Source of the DNA: an uncultured Lachnospiraceae bacterium
GTDB lineage: Bacteria; Bacillota; Clostridia; Lachnospirales; Lachnospiraceae
Reading direction: 5' to 3'
Assembly (NCBI GenBank): GCA_945836355.1
Contig: CAMALD010000108.1
Coordinates: 1 to 5,677, forward strand
Length of the DNA: 5,677 nt
Position 1 is the stretch's first letter. The number at the start of each line of letters is the position of its first letter. Of this stretch, positions 1 through 5,677 are shown piece after piece. The translations under genes and the position numbers were made by a program. Under the pieces are notes generated by a model that did not search any database, was not told where the DNA came from, and saw only the letters and a program-made list of their open reading frames with translations.

Positions 1-1
1 G

Positions 2-1678
2 CAGGAGAGCCAGGAGCTTTTGGAAAAAGCGCGTGCAAAGGAGGAGGAACGCACACGTACTACGCATATGCTGATGAAGTCTGCCTCCTGGGTAATCTAT
101 TTTGATGAGAATAACCAGATGACGGACGCCAACTGGAGCCCGGAGTTTTTTCAGATGCTTGGTTATAAGCGGGATGAGCTTCCGGTTGAGGTTGCAGCTA
201 TGTGGGAATATTCCCTGCATCCGGAGGATCACGATGCGACGGTGAAAGCCTTTATGGATGGAATTACCGGTGCGGGTGAATATAGTATTGATTACCGCCT
301 GCGAAGGAAGGACGGTGAATATCGCTGGTATCATGGAAGTGGGGAGATGAAGAGGGATGAGAAGAGCAAGACCTCCAGCTACCAGGGTGTAATCCGCGAT
401 ATTCAGGAGGAAAAGATTAAGGAAAAGCTGACACAGGAAAGAATTCGGGCAATGGAGGAGCTGGAGAAATCGAAGGAAGCATTAAACGAAGCGCTTGTCG
501 AGGCGGAAAAGGCAAATCAGGCAAAGAGCAGATTTCTCAGCAATATGTCACACGATATCCGGACCCCGATGAATGCGATTGTCGGCTTTACGGAGCTTGC
601 GCTGGAGAATATCAATGACTCTGAGCAGGTGGCGGAATATTTGCACAGAATTCAGACCTCCGGCAATCATCTGGTTTCCCTGATTAATGATATTCTGGAT
701 ATGAATCGCATCGAGAGCGGAAAGGCAAGTCTGGAGCTGTCGGAGTGTAATCTGAAAGCATTGCTGACCGATATCAGGTCGATGATTCAGGCGAATATCG
801 CGTCGGCAAAGCTTACTTATCTGGAGGATTTTGACGGTATTTCGGCCGAAAACGTGCTGTGTGACAGATTGCGCCTGACCCAGGTGCTGCTAAACTGTCT
901 CGGCAATTCCATCAAGTTTACACCGGCGGGCGGAAGGCTGAGCATTCATGTTGCGCAGCGTGCGGGTGACACGGAGGAAACCGCGAATTATGTCTTTACG
1001 ATTACTGATACCGGAATCGGCATGAGCGAGGAATTTTTAAAGCATATCTTTGAGCCGTTTGAGCGGGAACGCACTTCGACCATCAGCGGGACACAGGGTA
1101 CAGGGCTCGGAATGTCGATTACCAAGAGCCTGATTGACATGATGGGCGGAACGATTGAGGTGCGCAGCAAGGTGAGTGTAGGGACAACCTATATATTTAC
1201 TTTGCCATTTCAAAAGTGCGCAGGCAGGGATGAGCAGGAAAAAACCGGAAACCGGGATTGCGGGCTGCCGATGGAAACCATGCTGGAATCCCTTAGGGGA
1301 AAACATTTTCTGCTGGTGGATGACAACGCGACGAACCGTGTGTTGGCGAGAAAGCTGCTCACTTCAAGGGGCATGACGCTGGAAGAAACGGATGATGGCG
1401 CTAAGGCGGTGGAGAGAATAAAAAATGCCCGCCCCGGCGAATTTGATATGGTGCTTATGGATATCCAGATGCCGGGTATGGACGGATATGAGGCAACGGA
1501 TGCGATTCGTAAGCTTGCGGATGCAAGGCTGGCAGGAATACCGATTCTTGCGATGACCGCGGATGCATTTGAGGAGGATCGGAAAAAGTGCAGGGAGCAT
1601 GGTATGAACGGACATATTGCGAAACCGTTTAAAATCAATGAGCTGGTATATACCCTGTATAGCGTCCTGTATGGCTGA
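2..1678 (+). CDS. Hybrid sensor histidine kinase (PAS-HisKA-HATPase-REC), 5' end missing
   Basis: This is the C-terminal part of a hybrid two-component sensor kinase, which autophosphorylates on His and passes the phosphate to its own receiver domain. The frame is open from base 2, so the gene starts upstream. The TTG at 20 lies in a Glu/Lys-rich coiled coil and is not a credible start. Counting from that TTG, I see a PAS domain of the PAS_3 type (about 15-130, ending '[12 protein letters not shown]'), a coiled coil (130-168), HisKA with phospho-acceptor H178 in 'SHDIRTP', and HATPase_c with N-box N296 ('GNSIKF'), G1 box 'DTGIGM' (330-335) and G2 box 'GTGLGM' (360-365). A receiver domain follows (about 428-550) with acidic pair D434/D435, phospho-acceptor D481 in 'LMDIQMP', T513 and K535. 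All catalytic residues are present. No HPt or DNA-binding output domain follows, so any further relay partner is encoded elsewhere. The signal sensed is unknown. Membrane segments, if any, would be in the missing part. Confidence 0.95.
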   Translation, partial: QESQELLEKARAKEEERTRTTHMLMKSASWVIYFDENNQMTDANWSPEFFQMLGYKRDELPVEVAAMWEYSLHPEDHDATVKAFMDGITGAGEYSIDYRLRRKDGEYRWYHGSGEMKRDEKSKTSSYQGVIRDIQEEKIKEKLTQERIRAMEELEKSKEALNEALVEAEKANQAKSRFLSNMSHDIRTPMNAIVGFTELALENINDSEQVAEYLHRIQTSGNHLVSLINDILDMNRIESGKASLELSECNLKALLTDIRSMIQANIASAKLTYLEDFDGISAENVLCDRLRLTQVLLNCLGNSIKFTPAGGRLSIHVAQRAGDTEETANYVFTITDTGIGMSEEFLKHIFEPFERERTSTISGTQGTGLGMSITKSLIDMMGGTIEVRSKVSVGTTYIFTLPFQKCAGRDEQEKTGNRDCGLPMETMLESLRGKHFLLVDDNATNRVLARKLLTSRGMTLEETDDGAKAVERIKNARPGEFDMVLMDIQMPGMDGYEATDAIRKLADARLAGIPILAMTADAFEEDRKKCREHGMNGHIAKPFKINELVYTLYSVLYG

Positions 1679-1816
1679 TGTGCCGCAAAAGTGAAGATAA
1701 TGGATTCAAAGACCTATAAATTTATTGGAACCGGATGGCAGATACTCTCGTCTAATAGTCAGAAACAAATGGAATGCCGGTAATATTTTTCCGGTGGAAA
1801 CGAGTGAGGTAGAATA

Positions 1817-4126
1817 ATGAGAAGAATGAGTGAGAATGACACAGAGGGCAGACAGAGTGATGGGAGAAGGTCTTCGCGTATGTGGAGACGCAGAGCAGCC
1901 GGGAGTGCGCTTGTGATATGCATCTCGGCGCAGATGGTATTGGGGATGACGGCATGTGGTCAGAAGCCGGAGACAGTGCCGCAGAGCGGTGCGGTTACGC
2001 CGACGGAACAGATAACGCCGACGGAACAGATAACACCGACAGAACAGATAACGCCGACGGAACAGATAACACCGACAGAACAGATAACGCCGACAACACA
2101 GCCGAATGTGGGTAACGGCGGTAATGAGATGCCGGGGAAAACGGAAACGGCGAAAAACGATGCCCCGGAGGGACTGCGCACGGCATCCAGCTACGAGGAA
2201 TTGAAAGCGGTAATACTGGCGAAAAAAATCATCTCAGGCTGGAAAAATGGGGCTAGTTTTGGAGCAAGGGATGTGATGGATGATCTGGCAGTGTTAGTAC
2301 CGGAGGCAGCGGGGGCGGCAGATGCTATCGGCGGAAATGCCTTTATGAAAGAGGAAAGCATGGCAGCAAACGGCCAGATGGAAGCAGGCATGGATTACTC
2401 CGACACCAATGTACAGGTGGAGGGGATTGCCGAGGCGGATATTGTCAAGACCGACGGAAAATATTTTTACATTCTGACCACGGACAGGAGCAAAGAGCCT
2501 GTTGTTTGCATTGTGTCGGTGGATGGCGAAAGGCTGGAGCAGGCTTCTGTAATCCGGCTCGGAAGCAGTGACTTTGATGATTTCGGCAAGACGGAGATGT
2601 ATGTAGCGGGAGACAAGCTGGTTTTGGTGCGTCAGGGATACAAATGCTCCCGGATGGACCGTGAAGATAACAAGGAACAGTACTTCTACTGGAACGTCTG
2701 GTGCAATAGAGAAACACAGACACAGGTGCTGGTTTATGACATTTCCGACCGCGATGTGCCGAAAATGCTGGCGGACCATCGTCAGGACGGCCGGTATGTC
2801 AGCAGCCGTGAGAAAAATGGGTATCTGTATATTATTACAGAAAAGACCGATACCCGGTACTACTACATGTCGGATAACGGGAAGAATGATGCAGATGCAG
2901 CGCTTCCACACATCAACGGCTGTCTGATTCCGGTTGACCGGATTTATTACAGTGATTCATGGGAAACTTCTGCCTATACGCTTGTCTCCTCCATTGAACT
3001 GGAAAATCCGTGGGAGCAGTGTGACAGTATCAGTATTCTTGCGGAAAGCAATCAGTGCTATATGGGAAATGAGGCAATCTATCTGACAGCGTACGACTGG
3101 GCATGGAATGAAAATACAGAGCTGTCCTATACCAATATCCTGCGCATCACCTATCAGGACGGAAAGCTGGCACTGGCTGCGCAGGGGAAGGTGAAAGGGA
3201 GTGTGGACGACCAGTTTTCTCTGGATGAGAAGGACGGATATCTGCGTGTAGTGACCACCGTAGAGCATTATGAAACGGAGAAGGAAGCGGATTATGAATG
3301 GGCAAAGTATGTCGGAAGAGATAACAGCCTCTACATTCTGGATGGAAGCCTGAAGGTGGTGGGCGCATTGGAGAATCTGGCTCCGGATGAGATGATTTAC
3401 TCTGCCCGCTATATCGGTGATATCGCCTATTTCGTCACCTACCGCAATACGGACCCGCTCTTCTCGGTGGATGTTTCCGACCCGACCAATCCGGTGATGC
3501 TTGGCTATCTCAAGATTCCGGGCTTCTCTGATTATCTGCAGCCTTACGGCGACCATCTGCTGTTGGGCATTGGTTATGGCGCGGGCGACGGTGCGGGCGA
3601 GGATGCGATTAACTGCCTCAAGCTTACCATGTTTGATATCAGCGACCCGGCGAATGTTATCGAAAAGCATACCCTTGTGCTGGATGGCTTTTCTGATAGT
3701 GAGGCGTGCAGAAATCACCGCGCAGTTCTGGCAGATGCGATGCGCAACCTTATCGGTTTTCAGGCGGAAGGGTGCGATTATGCTGAAGCGGATGACTACA
3801 CATACTGGGGGTATACCGAAAAGAAGGCATATCTGCTGTTTGGATATGACGAGAATAATGGTTTCTATCAGCGGCTGGTGAAGGGCTATGAATATGCCTG
3901 GTCGGATAAAACAATATATGATTATGATATGGAAGATGGTGCAGTGGAGGCGGTTGTAGCCGAAGATATCACGGAAGATATGGAAGGGGAAGACTGGTAC
4001 AGCATGTCGCTTCGCGGTGTGTATGTAGGGGATTATTTCTATATTATAAATACGGTTCGGGACATTACAGCTTACGGCATGGAGGAAAGCTTTGTCGAGA
4101 GCGGCAGGCTGGAGCTTGTACGGTAG
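1817..4126 (+). CDS. Secreted beta-propeller lipoprotein (PF09826-like family)
   Basis: The product is 769 residues. A basic region (R17-R26) precedes a hydrophobic stretch (A27-M44) and lipobox 'MTAC', so C47 should be lipidated and the protein anchored outside the cell membrane. Residues 61-96 are a TPTEQI repeat linker. The signature 'TNVQVEGIAEADIVKTDGKY' (197-216) is the hallmark, as I recall it, of the secreted family with a C-terminal beta-propeller distantly related to WD-40 (Pfam PF09826 / COG4880). Blade-like motifs recur: 'DISDRDVP' near 308, 'DVSDPTNPV' near 552 and 'DISDPANV' near 607. The domain runs to the C-terminus, so the gene looks intact. The ATG at 1817 has GAGGT seven bases upstream (about 1806-1810). 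Met22 (ATG at 1880, with a weak AGAAGG upstream) would give a more usual signal-peptide length and is the main alternative. The biochemical role of the family is unknown; substrate or cell-wall binding is only a guess. No functional link to the upstream kinase can be shown. Confidence 0.9.
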   Translation: MRRMSENDTEGRQSDGRRSSRMWRRRAAGSALVICISAQMVLGMTACGQKPETVPQSGAVTPTEQITPTEQITPTEQITPTEQITPTEQITPTTQPNVGNGGNEMPGKTETAKNDAPEGLRTASSYEELKAVILAKKIISGWKNGASFGARDVMDDLAVLVPEAAGAADAIGGNAFMKEESMAANGQMEAGMDYSDTNVQVEGIAEADIVKTDGKYFYILTTDRSKEPVVCIVSVDGERLEQASVIRLGSSDFDDFGKTEMYVAGDKLVLVRQGYKCSRMDREDNKEQYFYWNVWCNRETQTQVLVYDISDRDVPKMLADHRQDGRYVSSREKNGYLYIITEKTDTRYYYMSDNGKNDADAALPHINGCLIPVDRIYYSDSWETSAYTLVSSIELENPWEQCDSISILAESNQCYMGNEAIYLTAYDWAWNENTELSYTNILRITYQDGKLALAAQGKVKGSVDDQFSLDEKDGYLRVVTTVEHYETEKEADYEWAKYVGRDNSLYILDGSLKVVGALENLAPDEMIYSARYIGDIAYFVTYRNTDPLFSVDVSDPTNPVMLGYLKIPGFSDYLQPYGDHLLLGIGYGAGDGAGEDAINCLKLTMFDISDPANVIEKHTLVLDGFSDSEACRNHRAVLADAMRNLIGFQAEGCDYAEADDYTYWGYTEKKAYLLFGYDENNGFYQRLVKGYEYAWSDKTIYDYDMEDGAVEAVVAEDITEDMEGEDWYSMSLRGVYVGDYFYIINTVRDITAYGMEESFVESGRLELVR
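1997..2104 (+). repeat. 18-bp in-frame tandem repeat encoding TPTEQI linker
   Basis: Five head-to-tail 18-base units (1997-2086) each encode Thr-Pro-Thr-Glu-Gln-Ile, and a diverged sixth unit (2087-2104) encodes TPTTQP. There are two synonymous unit types. Type A is acgccgacggaacagata and type B is acaccgacagaacagata, in the order A-A-B-A-B followed by a degenerate A. The A-B pair is therefore itself duplicated as a 36-base unit. Because the unit is a multiple of three, gain or loss of copies keeps the frame. The encoded Thr/Pro-rich stretch follows the lipidated cysteine and probably works as an extended spacer between the membrane and the propeller. Confidence 0.95.
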
Positions 4127-4146
4127 GGTGTGTTACGAAACAGGAA

Positions 4147-4176
4147 ATATATAACTTAAGATATATAAAACTCAAG
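4147..4176 (+). repeat. AT-rich imperfect direct repeat upstream of the rpmG promoter
   Basis: Two adjacent near-copies are visible: ATATATAACTTAAG (4147-4160) and ATATATAAAACTCAAG (4161-4176). They end about ten bases before the -35 box and are followed by an A-rich run (4174-4182). The second copy and the A-run occupy roughly -40 to -60 relative to the predicted start, where an UP element that contacts the RNA polymerase alpha subunit would sit. A repressor or activator site is the alternative. The repeat itself is directly visible; the function is inferred. Confidence 0.45.
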
Positions 4177-4186
4177 AAAAAAGTGC

Positions 4187-4216
4187 TTGACGGGCACGAC
4201 CCTTCTGTGGTATAGT
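4187..4216 (+). promoter_or_regulatory. Sigma-A-type extended -10 promoter for rpmG-secE-nusG(-rplK)
   Basis: The -35 box is TTGACG (4187-4192) and the -10 box is TATAGT (4211-4216), with an 18-base spacer. A TG at 4208-4209, one base before the -10 box, makes it an extended -10 promoter. Transcription should start near 4222-4224, giving a leader of about 155 bases before rpmG. It is the best promoter-like sequence I found in the window, and it sits directly before a ribosomal protein operon, as expected for a strong housekeeping promoter. It overlaps the terminator at 4198-4244. Confidence 0.8.
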
Positions 4217-4244
4217 TAAACGGCTATGGAAGGGTCTTTTTTTT
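4198..4244 (+). terminator. Intrinsic terminator downstream of the lipoprotein gene, overlapping the rpmG promoter
   Basis: GACCCTTC (4198-4205) and GAAGGGTC (4229-4236) form a perfect 8-bp stem, followed at once by eight T residues (4237-4244). The 23-base interior can pair further: TATAG (4211-4215) pairs with CTATG (4224-4228), with one U-G pair, leaving a five-base bulge and an eight-base loop. The terminator begins 72 bases after the lipoprotein stop codon. It should stop upstream transcripts. RNA started from the nested promoter would lack the left arm and escape it. Confidence 0.75.
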
Positions 4245-4316
4245 ATGCCTAAAAATAAGTGAAGACCTGTATGAAACTGATACACGTTGTCACGAATAAG
4301 GTATATCCGCGGCGGA

Positions 4317-4343
4317 GTAGCAGACCGGAGCGGAAGGCTGTAC
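4317..4343 (+). other. Candidate hairpin in the rpmG mRNA leader
   Basis: The arms GTA-G-CAG-A-CC (4317-4326) and GG-CTG-TAC (4336-4343) can form eight base pairs with two single-base bulges (G4320 and A4324) around a nine-base loop. The hairpin lies in the roughly 155-base leader of the rpmG transcript, about 25 bases before its ribosome binding site. No T-run follows, so it is not a terminator. I do not recognise it as a known leader family, and a fold of this size could arise by chance. Confidence 0.25.
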
Positions 4344-4379
4344 TTTATTCACCACGAAAAAATCACGGAGGTGGAAGTT

Positions 4380-4529
4380 GTGCGAGTAAAAATTACATTG
4401 GCATGTACAGAATGCAAACAGCGTAATTACAACATGACGAAGGAAAAGAAAAATCATCCGGACAGAATGGAAACAAAGAAGTACTGCAAGTTCTGTAAGG
4501 CACACACGCTACACAAGGAAACCAAGTAG
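4380..4529 (+). CDS. rpmG: 50S ribosomal protein L33
   Basis: The 49-residue product, beginning '[17 protein letters not shown]', is ribosomal protein L33, a small basic protein of the large subunit near the tRNA exit site. It is the zinc-ribbon (C+) form, with cysteine pairs C9/C12 (CTEC) and C36/C39 (CKFC). Length and C-terminus ('HTLHKETK') are typical. Translation starts at GTG: GGAGG at 4367-4371 lies eight bases upstream, and the protein aligns with the family from this residue. The frame stays open further upstream to 4287, but that part has no family resemblance. The gene is the first of the rpmG-secE-nusG-rplK cluster and lies downstream of a strong promoter. Many bacteria also carry a cysteine-free (C-) L33 paralogue used under zinc limitation; none is in this window. 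Confidence 0.97.
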   Translation: MRVKITLACTECKQRNYNMTKEKKNHPDRMETKKYCKFCKAHTLHKETK

Positions 4530-4541
4530 TATCACAAGCGG

Positions 4542-4556
4542 GTCCGCAGTGCGGAC
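4542..4556 (+). other. Small GC-rich hairpin between rpmG and secE
   Basis: GTCCGC (4542-4547) and GCGGAC (4551-4556) form a perfect six-base-pair stem with the three-base loop AGT, in the 48-base gap between the two genes. No T-run follows, so it should not terminate transcription. An mRNA processing, stability or pausing role is possible. The secE ribosome binding site (AGGAAGG, 4561-4567) begins only four bases after it. Confidence 0.5.
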
Positions 4557-4577
4557 ATCGAGGAAGGAAAGTGAATC

Positions 4578-4808
4578 ATGGGAGACGCTGCAGTAAACAC
4601 TACAGAGAAGTCAAACAAGTCCAAGGAAAAGGCTCCGAAGAAGAGCTGGTTCAAGGGACTGAAGTCGGAGTTCTCCAAGATTATCTGGCCGGACAAAGAG
4701 ACGATTGTAAAGGAATCCGCGACGGTGGTTGTCGTTTCTGTAGTATTAGGCTTGCTGATTGCTTTGGTTGATTTTATCATCAGAGCAGGTATCAACGTTA
4801 TAATCTAA
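4578..4808 (+). CDS. secE: Preprotein translocase subunit SecE
   Basis: The 76-residue product is SecE, the small essential subunit of the SecYEG channel that clamps SecY in the cell membrane. It is the short single-membrane-segment form usual in Gram-positive bacteria. A Lys-rich, probably disordered N-terminus (1-23) is followed by the conserved amphipathic helix 'FKGLKSEFSKIIWPDKETI' (25-43), with E31, K34 and the invariant W37-P38, and then one hydrophobic segment (about 47-68). The ATG follows AGGAAGG (4561-4567) at a ten-base spacing. The gene lies 48 bases after rpmG and 19 bases before nusG, the usual order in Firmicutes, so co-transcription is likely. Confidence 0.97.
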   Translation: MGDAAVNTTEKSNKSKEKAPKKSWFKGLKSEFSKIIWPDKETIVKESATVVVVSVVLGLLIALVDFIIRAGINVII

Positions 4809-4827
4809 CTGGGATAAGGGTGATGAT

Positions 4828-5349
4828 ATGGCAGAGGCAGAATGGTATGTAGTCCATACCTACTCAGGATACGAGAATAAGGTTAAGTCTAATATTGAGA
4901 AGACGATTGAGAACCGACACCTGCAGGATCAGATTTTTGAGGTATCCGTTCCGCTTGAAGAGGTTACAGAACTGAAAAACGGAAAGAAAACAAAGGTTCA
5001 GAGAAAGATTTTTCCTGGCTATGTTCTTATCAACATGATAATGAACGAGGATACCTGGTATGTCGTCCGTAATACGCGCGGTGTGACAGGTTTTGTAGGA
5101 CCGGAATCAAAGCCGGTACCGCTTACCGAAGCTGAGATGATCAATCTTGGATATAAGAAGGAGGAAGCGCTTTCTTATGACTTTGAAGTGGGTGATACGA
5201 TCACCGTTATCTCCGGGGCATGGGAGAATACGGAGGCAATCATCCGTGCGATCAATCCGCATAAGCAGACAGTCAGCATTAATGTCGATTTGTTTGGTCG
5301 CGAGACACCGGTGGAAATCAGTTTTACTGATATCCGGGTCGAACAGTAA
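4828..5349 (+). CDS. nusG: Transcription termination/antitermination factor NusG
   Basis: The 173-residue product is NusG, which binds the clamp of transcribing RNA polymerase and modulates pausing, Rho-dependent termination and coupling to translation. The NGN domain spans about 5-105, with 'WYVVHTYSGYENKVK' (6-20), 'RKIFPGYVLINM' (59-70) and 'RNTRGVTGFVG' (81-91). The KOW domain spans about 118-172, with 'FEVGDTITVISG' (119-130) and 'LFGRETPVEISF' (155-166). In the KOW motif, the Gly that usually follows the 'GPFxDFE' stretch is replaced by A137 ('GAWENTEAII'). The start ATG follows AAGGGTG (4816-4822). The gene lies 19 bases after secE, and rplK follows after a 79-base gap with regulatory structures. 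Confidence 0.97.
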   Translation: MAEAEWYVVHTYSGYENKVKSNIEKTIENRHLQDQIFEVSVPLEEVTELKNGKKTKVQRKIFPGYVLINMIMNEDTWYVVRNTRGVTGFVGPESKPVPLTEAEMINLGYKKEEALSYDFEVGDTITVISGAWENTEAIIRAINPHKQTVSINVDLFGRETPVEISFTDIRVEQ

Positions 5350-5355
5350 ATGTTA

Positions 5356-5371
5356 GCACCGATATCGGTGC
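5356..5371 (+). other. Perfect 16-bp palindrome downstream of nusG
   Basis: GCACCGATATCGGTGC is fully self-complementary. In RNA it can form a six-base-pair GC-rich hairpin with an ATAT loop, seven bases after the nusG stop codon. No T-run follows, so it is not a standard intrinsic terminator, and transcription should continue into rplK. Possible roles are mRNA processing or stability between nusG and rplK, pausing, or a dimeric protein site on DNA; none is demonstrated. Confidence 0.5.
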
Positions 5372-5377
5372 GGACAA

Positions 5378-5408
5378 GTGGGAGGGATAAATTCTCCCGG
5401 TAAACCAC
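5378..5408 (+). promoter_or_regulatory. Probable ribosomal protein L1 binding leader upstream of rplK
   Basis: The RNA can fold as an outer stem GUGG (5378-5381) with CCAC (5405-5408), a left internal loop GA (5382-5383), an inner stem GGGA (5384-5387) with UCCC (5395-5398), a seven-base apical loop, and a right internal loop GGUAAA (5399-5404). Stem-GA-GG and CC-G..AAA-stem are the features I recall for the L1 site in 23S rRNA (helices 76-77, 'GGUGGGAGGC' and 'GAAAUACCACC' in E. coli) and in L1-operon mRNAs. L1 is an established translational repressor of the L11-L1 operon in E. coli and in archaeal equivalents. The motif ends six bases before AGGAGG of rplK, so bound L1 could block initiation. 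A competing fold pairs GGGAG (5380-5384) with CUCCC (5394-5398). The assignment is from pattern matching, not a covariance search. Confidence 0.65.
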
Positions 5409-5414
5409 AATTTT

Positions 5415-5420
5415 AGGAGG
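5415..5420 (+). promoter_or_regulatory. rplK ribosome binding site
   Basis: AGGAGG is a full Shine-Dalgarno core, eight bases before the rplK ATG at 5429. It fixes the rplK start and lies next to the probable L1 site. Its GGAG could also pair with CUCC at 5394-5397, an alternative fold that would mask the site. Confidence 0.9.
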
Positions 5421-5428
5421 TTACAATC

Positions 5429-5677
5429 ATGGCAAAGAAAGTTACAGGTTACATCAAGTTACAGATTCAGGCTGCAAAGGCAACACCGGCACCACCAGTT
5501 GGTCCGGCACTTGGTCAGCACGGTGTAAACATTGTACAGTTTACAAAGGAATTTAATGCCAGAACAGCAAATCAGGAAGGTATGATTATTCCTGTTGTTA
5601 TCACAGTATATGCAGACAGAAGCTTCAGCTTCATTACAAAGACTCCGCCTGCTGCAATCCTTCTTAAGAAGGCATGC
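5429..5677 (+). CDS. rplK: 50S ribosomal protein L11, 3' end missing
   Basis: The first 83 codons of rplK are present; the frame is open to the window end, and the full protein is normally about 141 residues. L11 forms the GTPase-associated centre with 23S rRNA and is the target region of thiopeptide antibiotics. The sequence begins '[20 protein letters not shown]' and contains the conserved proline-rich segment '[15 protein letters not shown]' (21-35), 'FTKEFNART' (38-46) and '[14 protein letters not shown]' (55-68). This covers the N-terminal domain, the linker ('[13 protein letters not shown]', 70-82) and the junction to the RNA-binding C-terminal domain. The ATG has AGGAGG eight bases upstream. 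Codon choice is strongly biased to GCA, ACA and AAG, as expected for a highly expressed gene. rplA (L1), then rplJ and rplL, are expected downstream but not visible. Confidence 0.97.
   Translation, partial: MAKKVTGYIKLQIQAAKATPAPPVGPALGQHGVNIVQFTKEFNARTANQEGMIIPVVITVYADRSFSFITKTPPAAILLKKAC

Noticed and set aside
20..22. TTG as start codon of the histidine kinase
   Set aside because: The frame continues upstream to base 2 with Gln/Glu-rich coiled-coil sequence, no ribosome binding site precedes it, and a PAS-containing hybrid kinase normally has more N-terminal sequence.
1679..1816. Terminator or promoter in the kinase-lipoprotein gap
   Set aside because: The only inverted repeat is CCGG (1779-1782 and 1793-1796) around T-rich DNA, too short for a terminator. 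A TATAAA at 1715-1720 lacks a convincing -35 box (GTGAAG, 18 bases upstream), so no call was made.
1997..2104. CRISPR-like array
   Set aside because: The 18-base units are contiguous with no unique spacers, and they are translated in frame.
1882..2115. Overlapping frame encoding Asp/Thr/Asn repeats across the TPTEQI array
   Set aside because: It is the +2 shadow of the repeat; any frame across an 18-base tandem repeat looks repetitive and open.
2294..3718. Long antisense open frames (205 codons at 2294-2911 and 253 codons at 2957-3718, - strand)
   Set aside because: They lie wholly within the intact propeller gene, show no recognisable domain, and are explained by the codon bias of the + strand gene.
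4245..4262. Five-codon mini-ORF (MPKNK, stop) after the T-run in the rpmG leader
   Set aside because: No ribosome binding site precedes it (only the T-run), and such a short frame occurs easily by chance.
4198..4262. Inverted repeat plus ATG as the remnant end of an insertion sequence
   Set aside because: The repeat fits an intrinsic terminator with a T-run, no transposase fragment or target duplication is visible, and the promoter elements explain the rest.
4530..4577. tRNA-Trp gene between rpmG and secE
   Set aside because: I looked for one because I recall tRNA genes near this locus in some Firmicutes, but the gap is only 48 bases and holds just a small hairpin and the secE ribosome binding site.

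Overview
The window looks like chromosomal DNA from a low-to-mid-GC Gram-positive anaerobe of the class Clostridia, most likely a Lachnospiraceae-type organism. This rests on the order rpmG-secE-nusG-rplK, the short 76-residue SecE with one membrane segment, the '[11 protein letters not shown]' H-box of the sensor kinase, a lipoprotein with the PF09826-type beta-propeller signature, and strong AGGAGG ribosome binding sites. The genus cannot be fixed from the sequence. All genes are on the + strand.

Bases 1-1678 hold the end of a hybrid sensor histidine kinase (PAS, coiled coil, HisKA, HATPase, receiver). Its start lies outside the window. After a 138-base gap without a convincing terminator, bases 1817-4126 encode a large lipoprotein. 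It has a linker of five TPTEQI repeats and a C-terminal domain of the secreted beta-propeller family, whose function is unknown.

Bases 4127-4379 form the boundary to the translation and secretion locus. They hold an intrinsic terminator for the upstream transcript. A strong extended -10 promoter for the next operon is nested inside that terminator: its -10 box lies within the hairpin and its likely start point is in the loop. AT-rich near-repeats lie just upstream, and a leader of about 155 bases follows.

Bases 4380-5677 hold rpmG (ribosomal protein L33), secE (translocase subunit), nusG (transcription factor) and the first 83 codons of rplK (ribosomal protein L11), closely spaced and probably co-transcribed. 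The gap between nusG and rplK contains a perfect 16-base palindrome. It is followed by an RNA motif closely resembling the ribosomal protein L1 binding site of 23S rRNA and of L1-operon mRNAs, placed six bases before the rplK ribosome binding site. This is probably the feedback site through which L1 represses rplK-rplA translation.

I found no CRISPR array, tRNA, rRNA or complete mobile element. The window is mostly ordinary housekeeping sequence. The most rewarding parts are the regulatory ones: the nested promoter/terminator and the L1-type leader.
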